A DNA stretch of 64,000 nucleotides, taken from contig NZ_JAHKQB010000029.1 in the NCBI RefSeq assembly GCF_018860625.1, positions 324,073 to 388,072 of the forward strand. Reading direction: 5' to 3'. The stretch is from Paracoccus sp. C2R09 (lineage in GTDB: Bacteria; Pseudomonadota; Alphaproteobacteria; Rhodobacterales; Rhodobacteraceae). Within the stretch, counting starts at the first letter, position 1; each line of letters starts with the position of its first letter. The position numbers and the translations under genes are program-made. Shown here piece by piece: positions 47,641 to 55,878 of the stretch. The notes beneath the pieces are model-generated. The model was given only the letters and a program-made list of their open reading frames with translations, was not told the origin of the DNA and did no database searches.

Positions 47641-48666
47641 ATGACCGACATCTCGCTGCGCAAGTCCGAGCATCTGCGCATCGTCACCGAAGGCCGGGGC
47701 GCGCAGGACCGGGTCCCCACCGGGCTGGACCTCGTGCGGTTCAGGCATTGCGCCCTTCCGGAACTGGACTTCGATGCGATCGACCTGGGGACGACATTCC
47801 TGGGGCGCGAACTGCGCGCGCCATTGCTGATATCCGCGATGACCGGCGGCCCGGTCGAGGCGGGGCGCATCAACGCCCATATCGCCGAAGCCTGCCAGGA
47901 ATTGCGGATCGCGCTTTCGGTCGGCTCTCAGCGGATCGCGGTCGAACATGGCGATGCGGGCGGATTGGGGCGCGAGCTGCGCCGTGCTGCGCCCGATGTA
48001 CCGATCCTGGGCAATATCGGCGCGGTGCAGCTGAACTATGCCATCGGCATCGACGAAGCCCGCCGCGCCGTGGACATGATCGAGGCCGACGCGCTGATCC
48101 TTCATCTGAACCCCCTGCAGGAAGCGATCCAGCCCGGAGGGGATCGCAATTTCTCAGGGCTTCTGACCCGGATCGAAGAATTGGCCCATGCACTGCCCGT
48201 GCCGATCGGGGCAAAGGAGGTGGGCTCGGGCCTGTCTGCGTCGGTCATCCGGTCCTTGGGCGATGCCGGGGTGCGCATCTTCGATGTGGCAGGCACCGGC
48301 GGGACCAGTTGGGCGCGGGTCGAGGCCGAACGCGGCGATGCCCAGCTCCAGGCCATTGCCGCACCCTTTCACGACTGGGGCATACCGACGGCGGATGCGT
48401 TGCGGGCGGCGGCGCCATTGATGGGGCAGGGCCGGATCCTGATCGGATCGGGCGGGATCAGGCATGGGTTGGACGTGGCGCGCGCAATCCGGCTGGGCGC
48501 GGATATCGCGGGGCAGGCGGCAGGCGCGCTCAGCGCGGCACGCACCGGCACCGAGGCGCTGGTCGCGCATCTGTCAGACGTGGCGCAGCAGCTGCGGATC
48601 GCGATGTTCTGCACGGGCAGCGCCGATCTGGCGGCCCTTCGCCGCGCCCCCCTGCAGGAGGCTTGA
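47641..48666 (+). CDS. fni: isopentenyl-diphosphate delta-isomerase, type 2 (FMN)
   Basis: Interconverts IPP and DMAPP using reduced FMN. The 341-residue TIM barrel shows RKSEHLRIV at the N terminus, [46 protein letters not shown] with the metal/substrate residues, [20 protein letters not shown] and [20 protein letters not shown]. This is the type 2 enzyme, unrelated to the Nudix type 1. ATG at 47641 chosen because similarity begins at [12 protein letters not shown]. It lies 85 bases upstream of crtZ in the same direction and would balance precursors for carotenoids. Confidence 0.93.
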   Translation: MTDISLRKSEHLRIVTEGRGAQDRVPTGLDLVRFRHCALPELDFDAIDLGTTFLGRELRAPLLISAMTGGPVEAGRINAHIAEACQELRIALSVGSQRIAVEHGDAGGLGRELRRAAPDVPILGNIGAVQLNYAIGIDEARRAVDMIEADALILHLNPLQEAIQPGGDRNFSGLLTRIEELAHALPVPIGAKEVGSGLSASVIRSLGDAGVRIFDVAGTGGTSWARVEAERGDAQLQAIAAPFHDWGIPTADALRAAAPLMGQGRILIGSGGIRHGLDVARAIRLGADIAGQAAGALSAARTGTEALVAHLSDVAQQLRIAMFCTGSADLAALRRAPLQEA

Positions 48667-48751
48667 TGCATTTTCGCCGCACCCCCCGCCGCTGGTCATG
48701 GCAGCCGAACCGGCGTAGCCTGACCGCCGAATTATGCAAGAGAGTTTCGGC

Positions 48752-49261
48752 ATGAGCATCTGGGCCGCAATCCTGATCGTCGTCCTGACCGTCGCCACGA
48801 TGGAGCTGACGGCCTATTCCGTCCATCGCTGGATCATGCACGGCCCGATCGGATGGGGCTGGCACAAGTCGCATCACGACGAGGATCACGATCACGCGCT
48901 GGAAAAGAACGACCTCTATGGTGTCGTCTTCGCGGTCATCGCGATCGTTCTTTTCGCGGTCGGGGCGCTCGGGTCGGATCTGGCGTGGTGGATCGCCGTG
49001 GGCGTGACCTGCTATGGCGTCATCTACTATTTCCTGCATGACGGGCTGGTGCATGGCCGCTGGCCGTTCCGCTATGTCCCCAAGCGCGGTTATCTTCGTC
49101 GGGTATATCAGGCGCACCGGATGCATCACGCCGTTCATGGGCGCGACGATTGCGTCAGCTTCGGCTTCATCTGGGCGCCCTCGGTCGACCGGCTAAAGGC
49201 GCAGCTGAAGCGGTCGGGCGCATTGCTGCGCGAGCGCGACGGGACGGACGGCGAGGCATGA
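48752..49261 (+). CDS. crtZ: beta-carotene 3-hydroxylase CrtZ
   Basis: A membrane di-iron enzyme that adds the 3 and 3' hydroxyls to beta-carotene, giving zeaxanthin. The 169 residues, the length known for Paracoccus CrtZ, carry the histidine clusters HRWIMH (25, 30), HKSHH (38, 41, 42), HDGLVH (96, 101) and HRMHHAVH (122, 125, 126, 129) between membrane stretches. I start at MSIWAA rather than six codons upstream. The stop overlaps crtY by four bases; crtZ is first of crtZYIB. Confidence 0.97.
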   Translation: MSIWAAILIVVLTVATMELTAYSVHRWIMHGPIGWGWHKSHHDEDHDHALEKNDLYGVVFAVIAIVLFAVGALGSDLAWWIAVGVTCYGVIYYFLHDGLVHGRWPFRYVPKRGYLRRVYQAHRMHHAVHGRDDCVSFGFIWAPSVDRLKAQLKRSGALLRERDGTDGEA

Positions 49262-50403
49262 GCCACGACCTGCTGATCGCGGGCGCGGGCCTGTCGGGGG
49301 CGCTGACCGCGATTGCCGTGCGCGAAGCCCGACCCGATGCCCGCATCCTGATGCTGGACGCCGCGCCGGGGCCCTCGGGTGGGCACACCTGGTCCTGCCA
49401 CGACCCCGATCTGTCGCCCGAATGGCACCGCAGGCTGGCACCCGCGCGGCGCGCGCATTGGCCCGACCAGCAGGTCAGCTTTCCGACGCGCGGGCGGCAG
49501 CTCTCGACCGGCTACGGCTCTGTCGACGGGCCGGGGCTGGCGTCGCTGCTGGACGGGATCGAGGTCCGCTGGAACAGCGACGTGCAGGCGCTGGACGATA
49601 CCGGCGCGACGGTGAACGGCGAACGGATCGAGGCCGCTTGCGTGATTGATGCGCGGGGCGCACAAGCCTCGCCGCATCTGACGGTCGGGTTCCAGAAATT
49701 CGTGGGTATCGAGATCGAGACCGACGCCCCCCATGGCGTCGAACGCCCGATGATCATGGACGCGACGGTTCCGCAGATGGACGGATACCGCTTCATCTAT
49801 CTTCTGCCCTTCGGTCCGACGCGCATCCTGATCGAGGATACCCGCTACAGCGACGGTGGCGATCTGGACGATGCGGCGCTGGCGCAGGCATCGCTGGATT
49901 ATGCGGCGGCGCGGGGCTGGAACGGCCGCGAGGTCCGGCGAGAGCGCGGCATCCTGCCCATCGCGCTGGCCCATGATGCGGTGGGTTTCTGGCGCGACCA
50001 TGCGCAGGGTGCGGTGGCGATCGGGCTGCGGGCAGGGCTGTTCCATCCCGTCACGGGCTATTCTTTGCCCTATGCCGCGCAGGTGGCCGATGCCATCGCT
50101 GCGCGCGATCTGAATACCGCGTCTGCCCGTCGTGCCGTTCGCGGCTTTGCCATCGCGCGCGCCGATCAGGACCGTTTCCTGCGGCTTCTGAACCGGATGC
50201 TGTTCCGCGGCTGTGCGCCCGACCGGCGATACCGGCTGCTGCAGCGTTTCTACGGCCTGCCGCAACCGCTGATCGAGCGGTTCTATGCCGGCAGGCTGAC
50301 TTGGGCCGACCGGCTGCGCATCGTGTCGGGACGCCCGCCCATTCCATTGACGCAGGCTGTCCGCTGCCTGCCCGAACGCCCCCTTCTGCAGGAGAGAGCA
50401 TGA
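49258..50403 (+). CDS. crtY: lycopene beta-cyclase CrtY
   Basis: Cyclises both ends of lycopene to beta-carotene. The 381-residue flavoprotein-like enzyme has the N-terminal dinucleotide fold LLIAGAGLSGALTAIAV, the GGHTWSCHD segment, VIDARGAQ, GYRFIYLLPFGPTRILIEDTRYSDG and GLRAGLFHPVTGYSLPYA, all typical of the CrtY type found in Paracoccus and Pantoea. Four-base overlaps connect it to crtZ and crtI. Confidence 0.96.
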   Translation: MSHDLLIAGAGLSGALTAIAVREARPDARILMLDAAPGPSGGHTWSCHDPDLSPEWHRRLAPARRAHWPDQQVSFPTRGRQLSTGYGSVDGPGLASLLDGIEVRWNSDVQALDDTGATVNGERIEAACVIDARGAQASPHLTVGFQKFVGIEIETDAPHGVERPMIMDATVPQMDGYRFIYLLPFGPTRILIEDTRYSDGGDLDDAALAQASLDYAAARGWNGREVRRERGILPIALAHDAVGFWRDHAQGAVAIGLRAGLFHPVTGYSLPYAAQVADAIAARDLNTASARRAVRGFAIARADQDRFLRLLNRMLFRGCAPDRRYRLLQRFYGLPQPLIERFYAGRLTWADRLRIVSGRPPIPLTQAVRCLPERPLLQERA

Positions 50404-51884
50404 GTTCCGCCATCGTCATCGGTGCAGGCTTCGGCGGCCTCGCGCTGGCCATCCGGCTGCAATCCGCAGGTATCGCCACCACCCTGGTCGAGGCCCGCGA
50501 CAAGCCCGGCGGGCGCGCCTATGTCTGGCACGAAGAGGGGCATGTCTTCGATGCCGGCCCCACCGTCGTCACCGATCCCGACAGCCTGCGCGAGCTGTGG
50601 GCGCTCAGCGATCAGCCGATGGAGCGTGACGTGACGCTGCTGCCCGTCTCGCCCTTCTACCGGCTCAGCTGGGCCGACGGGCGCAGCTTCGAATACGTGA
50701 ACGACGACGATGAGCTGATCCGCCAGATCGCGTCCTTCAACCCCGATGACGTGGACGGATACCGCCGCTTCCACGACTATGCCGAAGAGGTCTATCGCGA
50801 AGGCTATCTGAAGCTGGGCACGACACCGTTCCTGAAGATGGGGCAGATGCTGAATGCGGCGCCTGCGCTGATGCGGCTGCAGGCCTATCGTTCGGTCCAC
50901 AGCATGGTGGCGCGCTTCATCAAGGATCCGCATCTGCGGCAGGCATTCTCGTTCCACACGCTGCTGGTGGGGGGCAACCCGTTCTCGACCAGTTCGATCT
51001 ATGCGCTGATCCACGCGTTGGAACGCCGCGGCGGCGTCTGGTTTGCCAAGGGCGGGACGAACCAGCTGGTCGCGGGGATGGTCGCGCTGTTCGAGCGACT
51101 GGGCGGCACGTTGATGCTGAACGCCCGCGTGACGCGGATCGAGACCGAGGGCAACCGCGCCACCGGCGTGACCCTGCTGGACGGGCGGCAGCTGCGCGCC
51201 GACATGGTGGCCAGCAACGGCGATGTCATGCACAGCTATGGCGATCTGCTGGGCCATACGCGTCGCGGGCGGACCAAGGCCGCGATGCTGCGCCGTCAGC
51301 GCTGGTCCATGTCGTTGTTCGTGCTGCATTTCGGCCTGTCGAAGCGACCCGAGAACCTGGCCCATCACAGCGTGATCTTCGGCCCCCGCTACAAGGAACT
51401 GGTGAACGAGATCTTCGACGGGCCGCGTCTGCCCGACGATTTCTCGATGTATCTGCATTCGCCCTGCGTCACCGATCCCAGCCTTGCGCCCGAAGGCATG
51501 TCCACCCACTACGTGCTGGCACCCGTGCCGCATCTGGGCCGCGCCGATGTCGATTGGGCCACCGAGGCCCCGGCCTATGCCGAGCGCATCTTCGAGGAGC
51601 TGGAGCGTCGCGCCATCCCCGATCTGCGCAAGAACCTGACCGTCAGCCGCATCTTCAGCCCCGCCGATTTCCGCACCGAATTGTCGGCCCATCACGGCAG
51701 CGCATTCTCGGTCGAGCCGATCCTGACGCAATCGGCATGGTTCCGTCCGCATAACCGCGACCGCGCGATTCCGAACTTCTACATCGTGGGGGCGGGCACC
51801 CATCCGGGCGCGGGGATCCCCGGCGTCGTGGGCAGCGCCAAGGCGACCGCGCAGGTCATGTTGTCGGACATGGGCGCGGCATGA
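50400..51884 (+). CDS. crtI: phytoene desaturase CrtI
   Basis: Desaturates phytoene in four steps to lycopene, FAD-dependent and membrane-associated. The 494 residues begin with the dinucleotide motif VIGAGFGGLALAIRLQ and GRAYVW, include FDAGPTVVTDPDSL, GGNPFSTSSIYALI, FAKGGTNQLVAGMV, and finish with the bacterial CrtI signature NFYIVGAGTHPGAGIPGVVG. Coupled to crtY and crtB by four-base overlaps. Confidence 0.97.
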   Translation: MSSAIVIGAGFGGLALAIRLQSAGIATTLVEARDKPGGRAYVWHEEGHVFDAGPTVVTDPDSLRELWALSDQPMERDVTLLPVSPFYRLSWADGRSFEYVNDDDELIRQIASFNPDDVDGYRRFHDYAEEVYREGYLKLGTTPFLKMGQMLNAAPALMRLQAYRSVHSMVARFIKDPHLRQAFSFHTLLVGGNPFSTSSIYALIHALERRGGVWFAKGGTNQLVAGMVALFERLGGTLMLNARVTRIETEGNRATGVTLLDGRQLRADMVASNGDVMHSYGDLLGHTRRGRTKAAMLRRQRWSMSLFVLHFGLSKRPENLAHHSVIFGPRYKELVNEIFDGPRLPDDFSMYLHSPCVTDPSLAPEGMSTHYVLAPVPHLGRADVDWATEAPAYAERIFEELERRAIPDLRKNLTVSRIFSPADFRTELSAHHGSAFSVEPILTQSAWFRPHNRDRAIPNFYIVGAGTHPGAGIPGVVGSAKATAQVMLSDMGAA

Positions 51885-52792
51885 CGGACCTGACCGCGAC
51901 ATCCGAAGCCGCCATCGCGGAAGGTTCGCAGAGCTTCGCGCAGGCTGCCAGGCTGATGCCCGCAGGCATCCGCGAAGATACGGTCATGCTCTATGCCTGG
52001 TGCCGGCATGCCGACGACGTCATCGACGGTCAGGTTCTGGGATCGACCCCTGAGGCGGGCGGCGATCCTCAGGCGCGGCTTGCCGTCCTGCGCGCCGACA
52101 CGATGGCCGCCCTGCACGAGGACGGCCCGCTGGCCCCGCCCTTCGCGGCATTGCGGCAGGTTGCCCGGCGGCACGATTTCCCCGACCGCTGGCCCATGGA
52201 CCTGATCGAGGGGTTCGCCATGGATGTCGCGGATCGCGAATATCGCAGCCTGGATGACGTGCTGGAATATTCGTATCACGTTGCGGGGGTGGTGGGGGTC
52301 ATGATGGCCCGCGTCATGGGCGTGCAGGATGACGACGTGCTGGACCGCGCCTGCGATCTGGGGCTGGCCTTCCAGTTGACGAACATCGCGCGCGACGTGA
52401 TCGACGACGCGGCGATCGGGCGCTGCTATCTGCCCGCCGACTGGCTGGCCGAGGCGGGCGCCTCGGTCGAGGGCCCCGTGCCGTCCGATGCGCTTTATTC
52501 CGTGATAATCAGGCTGCTGGACGCGGCCGAGCCCTACTACGCGTCCGCGCGGCAAGGGCTGCCGCATTTGCCGCCGCGCTGTGCATGGTCGATCGCGGCG
52601 GCGCTGCGCATCTATCGTGCCATCGGCACCCGGATCAGGCAGGGCGGCCCGCAGGCCTATCGCCAGCGGATCAGCACGTCGAAACCCGCCAAGATCGGAC
52701 TGATCGCACGCGGCAGCTGGGATGCGGGGCGGTCGCGGATGCCGGGGCGGACACGGCCGCGCCCGCCGCTCTGGACGCGCCCGCGCGACTAG
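51881..52792 (+). CDS. crtB: phytoene synthase CrtB
   Basis: Condenses two geranylgeranyl diphosphates to phytoene. The 303 residues carry the two Mg-binding aspartate motifs of squalene/phytoene synthases: DDVID at 45-49 in YAWCRHADDVIDG and RDVIDD at 171-176 in QLTNIARDVIDDA, plus GRCYLPADWL. The C-terminal 25 residues are Arg/Pro-rich. It overlaps crtI by four bases and shares a CTAG stop palindrome with convergent crtE. Confidence 0.97.
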   Translation: MTDLTATSEAAIAEGSQSFAQAARLMPAGIREDTVMLYAWCRHADDVIDGQVLGSTPEAGGDPQARLAVLRADTMAALHEDGPLAPPFAALRQVARRHDFPDRWPMDLIEGFAMDVADREYRSLDDVLEYSYHVAGVVGVMMARVMGVQDDDVLDRACDLGLAFQLTNIARDVIDDAAIGRCYLPADWLAEAGASVEGPVPSDALYSVIIRLLDAAEPYYASARQGLPHLPPRCAWSIAAALRIYRAIGTRIRQGGPQAYRQRISTSKPAKIGLIARGSWDAGRSRMPGRTRPRPPLWTRPRD

Positions 52793-53676
52793 GCGCTGCG
52801 GCGCACCTCGTAGGGCAGGACGCGGGCCAGCAGGTCCGCGATCTCTCCTCCTCGGAACAGGCGCGTGCGCATCAGTTCGTCCAGCTGGGCGCGGCTGGCA
52901 TGGTAATGCTGGGCCACGTCGCCCATCTGTCCCACCGCCATCAGCCCGCGACGGGGGCCGGGTGCCGCTGCATCGCGGCCGGTGTCCTTGCCGATGGTGG
53001 CCTTGTCGCCGATCACGTCCAGCAGATCGTCATAGGATTGGAAGACACGCCCCAACTGGCGCCCGAAGGCCACGAGCTGGTCGGTCTCGGTCGCGTTCAG
53101 CCCCTTGATGACCGACAGCATCTGAAGCCCCGCGACGAACAGTACGCCGGTCTTCAGATCCTGTTCCCGCGTGACGCCATCCGCGTCCTTGGCGGCGTGC
53201 AGGTCCATTTCCTGGCCCGCACACAGGCCCGCAGGCCCCATCGCCCGCGCCATCGCAGAGACGAGCTGCGCCCGGATCTCGGGCGAGGCACCGCGCGCTT
53301 CGCCCAGGACCCGCATCGCCTCGGTGATCAGGGCGATCCCGGCCAGCACGGCGCGGCCTTCGCCATGGGCGACATGGGTGGCCGGCAGCCCGCGCCGCGT
53401 GCGCGCATCGTCCATGCAGGGCAGGTCGTCGAAGATGAGCGAGGCCGCATGGACAAGTTCGACCGCGCAGGCGGCATCCACCGTCGCATCGCAGACCCCG
53501 CCCGACCGTTCCGCCACCATCAGCATCAGCACCGCGCGGAACCGCTTGCCGGGCGACAGGGCTGCCTGTTCCATGGCATTCCCCAAGGCAGGTGCCACCG
53601 CACCGAAGGGGTCCGAGATTTCGGCAAGCCGCGTCTCGACGATGTCGCGTAGGGGAAACTGCTGCGTGGGCGTCAT
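52789..53676 (-). CDS. crtE: geranylgeranyl diphosphate synthase CrtE
   Basis: Makes the C20 precursor GGPP from IPP and FPP. The 295 residues show the first aspartate-rich motif DDLPCMDD at 83-90, GGIALITEA-like LAGIALITEAM, GQEMDLH, KTGVLFVAGL, and the second motif DDLLD at 216-220, resembling Paracoccus CrtE. ATG at 53676 with GAAGG upstream; longer in-frame starts give an arginine-rich, non-homologous leader. crtE runs opposite to crtZYIB and follows the thiolase gene on its own strand after 165 bases. Confidence 0.94.
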   Translation of the reverse strand: MTPTQQFPLRDIVETRLAEISDPFGAVAPALGNAMEQAALSPGKRFRAVLMLMVAERSGGVCDATVDAACAVELVHAASLIFDDLPCMDDARTRRGLPATHVAHGEGRAVLAGIALITEAMRVLGEARGASPEIRAQLVSAMARAMGPAGLCAGQEMDLHAAKDADGVTREQDLKTGVLFVAGLQMLSVIKGLNATETDQLVAFGRQLGRVFQSYDDLLDVIGDKATIGKDTGRDAAAPGPRRGLMAVGQMGDVAQHYHASRAQLDELMRTRLFRGGEIADLLARVLPYEVRRSA

Positions 53677-53841
53677 CGGGGCCTTCGTTGCATCGTTCGA
53701 CCGACCGGATCGGCAACGCCTCATGCGCAAGCCATATCGCGTCGCGGACAAGCCGCGAACCAATCGACAAAACCGTAACCGGCCCTGTCGCGTTCGGTTC
53801 CCCCATGTTGCACGAAAAGGCCGGATTCGCGCAATGCGTAT

Positions 53842-55017
53842 TCAGGTCAGCCTTTCCAATGCGATGGCCGTCGCCTCGCCCCCGCCAATGCAGATGCTGG
53901 CGGCGCCGCGCATGGCCCCCTGCGCCCGCATTGCCCCCAGCAGCGTCACGATGATCCGCGCCCCCGAGGCCCCGATCGGATGCCCCAATGCGCATGCCCC
54001 GCCATGGATGTTCGTCACGTCATGGGGCAGGCCCAGTTCCCGCATGGCGATCATGGCGACGACGGCGAAGGCCTCGTTCACCTCGAACATCTCGTAATCG
54101 GTCAGCTTCGTGCCGGTCCGGTCCAGCAGCTTGCGCATCGCGCCGATGGGGGCCGTCGGGAACAGGCCCGGCTTGTCGGCATGGGTCGCATGGCCCGTGA
54201 TCCGCGCAAGGGGCCGAAGCCCCAGCCGTTCGGCCCGCGACTGCCGCATTATCACCAGCACCGCCGCCCCGTCCGAGATCGAGGAACTGTTCGCCGCCGT
54301 CACGGTGCCGCCCTCGCGGAAGGCGGGTTTCAGATGCGGGATCTTGTCGGGTCGGGCCTTGCCGGGCATCTCGTCGGTATCGACGGTGGTTTGGCCCTTG
54401 CGGCCGGTGATCGTCACGGGCGCGATCTCGTCGGCGAAGCACCCGGTCGCGATTGCCGCCTGCGCGCGCGACAGGCTGGCAAGCGCGTAGTCGTCCTGCG
54501 CCTCGCGGCCGAACCCGTGGCTCTGGGCGCAATCCTCGGCGAAGGTGCCCATCAGTCGGCCCCTGTCATAGGCATCCTCGAGCCCGTCGAGGAACATGTG
54601 ATCCATCACCCGGTCATGCCCCATGCGCATGCCGCCCCGCGCCTTGGGCAGCAGATAGGGGGCGTTCGACATGCTCTCCATCCCGCCCGCGACGACGATG
54701 CCCGCGGACCCCGCGGCGATCAGGTCATGGGCCAGCATCGCGGCCTTCATGCCCGATCCGCACATCTTGTTGATCGTGGTCGCGCCCGACGACAGCGGCA
54801 GCCCCGCGGCCAGCGCCGCCTGACGGGCGGGGGCCTGTCCGAGCCCGGCGGGCAGGACGCAGCCCATCAGCACCTCGTCCACCTGTTCGGGCGACAGGTC
54901 GCCAAGCGCCGCGCGGATCGCGACGGCACCCAGATCGGGCGCGACCATGCCCGACAGATCGCCCTGGAACGCCCCCATGGGCGTGCGCCTGGCGCCGGTG
55001 ATGACGATGGGGTCCAT
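53842..55017 (-). CDS. acetyl-CoA C-acetyltransferase (thiolase)
   Basis: A 391-residue thiolase that condenses acetyl-CoA or splits 3-ketoacyl-CoA. Catalytic residues are visible: Cys86 in NKMCGSGMKA, the NEAFAVV asparagine/histidine block, His in GGACALGHPIGASGAR, and a second cysteine in SICIGGGEA. AAGGAG seven bases before the ATG at 55017 decides the start; an ATG five codons earlier overlaps the SDR stop. Pairing with a 3-hydroxyacyl-CoA-type SDR and a divergent AraC regulator suggests fatty or short-chain acyl-CoA degradation rather than PHB synthesis, but both are possible. Confidence 0.93.
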   Translation of the reverse strand: MDPIVITGARRTPMGAFQGDLSGMVAPDLGAVAIRAALGDLSPEQVDEVLMGCVLPAGLGQAPARQAALAAGLPLSSGATTINKMCGSGMKAAMLAHDLIAAGSAGIVVAGGMESMSNAPYLLPKARGGMRMGHDRVMDHMFLDGLEDAYDRGRLMGTFAEDCAQSHGFGREAQDDYALASLSRAQAAIATGCFADEIAPVTITGRKGQTTVDTDEMPGKARPDKIPHLKPAFREGGTVTAANSSSISDGAAVLVIMRQSRAERLGLRPLARITGHATHADKPGLFPTAPIGAMRKLLDRTGTKLTDYEMFEVNEAFAVVAMIAMRELGLPHDVTNIHGGACALGHPIGASGARIIVTLLGAMRAQGAMRGAASICIGGGEATAIALERLT

Positions 55018-55028
55018 GGAATGCTCCT

Positions 55029-55775
55029 TCATTTCGGGGCCATGCGGAGGGCGCCGTCAAGGCGGATGACCTCTCCGTTCAGCATCGGATTTTCGACGAT
55101 ATGGCGCAACAGGGCGGCGTATTCCGAAGGCTCGCCCAGGCGGGAGGGGAAGGGCACGGCCGCCCCCAGGCTGTCCTGCACGTCCTGGGGCAGGCCCTCC
55201 AGCATGGGGGTGCGGAAAATTCCCGGCGCGATGGTCATGACACGGATGCCGTGCCGCGCCAGATCCCGTGCCATGGGCAGGGTCATGCCCGCGACGCCCG
55301 CCTTGCCGGCGGCATAGGCGACCTGTCCGATCTGTCCGTCCATCGCCGCGATCGAGGCGGTGTTGACGATCACGCCACGTTCGCCCGCGACAGGGTCGTT
55401 CGCCGCCATGGCCTGCGCCGCAAGCCGTGCCATGTTGAAGCTGCCGATCAGGTTGATCGTGACGGCCCGCGCGAAGCTGTCCAGTGCATGCGGCCCGTCG
55501 CGTCCCAGCATCCGTTCGCCAGGCGCGATGCCTGCGCAATTGACCAGCCCGTCCAGCCTGCCAAAGCGATCCTTTGCCATGGCGATGGCGGATTGCGCGT
55601 CATCCTCTTGCGTGACGTCGCATTTTGCAAAGACCGTTCCGGCGGTCTGGTCGGCAGGTTCGGCAAGATCCGCGATCACCACCGATGCGCCCATGCCCGC
55701 CAGCATCGCCGCCGATGCAGCCCCCAATCCCGATGCCGCGCCGGTGACGACAAAGACGCGTCCTTCAATTTCCAT
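55029..55775 (-). CDS. SDR-family 3-hydroxyacyl-CoA dehydrogenase-like protein
   Basis: A 248-residue short-chain dehydrogenase resembling type II (HSD17B10-like) 3-hydroxyacyl-CoA dehydrogenases. It has the NAD motif [22 protein letters not shown] with the acidic residue that favours [24 protein letters not shown], catalytic Ser in [14 protein letters not shown], and YAAGKAG. The characteristic [19 protein letters not shown] and [13 protein letters not shown] end the protein. GGGGGGAA precedes the start. It lies upstream of the thiolase gene, consistent with the last two steps of a beta-oxidation route. Confidence 0.88.
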   Translation of the reverse strand: MEIEGRVFVVTGAASGLGAASAAMLAGMGASVVIADLAEPADQTAGTVFAKCDVTQEDDAQSAIAMAKDRFGRLDGLVNCAGIAPGERMLGRDGPHALDSFARAVTINLIGSFNMARLAAQAMAANDPVAGERGVIVNTASIAAMDGQIGQVAYAAGKAGVAGMTLPMARDLARHGIRVMTIAPGIFRTPMLEGLPQDVQDSLGAAVPFPSRLGEPSEYAALLRHIVENPMLNGEVIRLDGALRMAPK

Positions 55776-55817
55776 GATGTTCCCCCCGGATTTCCCCGCG
55801 CAGCCTAGCCTGTCTGC

Positions 55818-55867
55818 CATTGCAAACAATGACATTGCGCGTCACGCTTGGTGATCGCTTTTGCAAC
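55818..55867. promoter_or_regulatory. repeated ATTGC(AAA) elements in the SDR/AraC divergent promoter
   Basis: CATTGCAAA at 55818-55826, CATTGC at 55833-55838 and TTTTGCAAC at 55859-55867 lie between the divergent SDR and AraC-type genes. Spaced direct repeats near a divergent regulator are typical of AraC operators; similarity to the TTTGCAAA elements ahead of prpE is noticeable. Function is inferred. Confidence 0.3.
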
Positions 55868-55878
55868 GGGTGCGGGGG

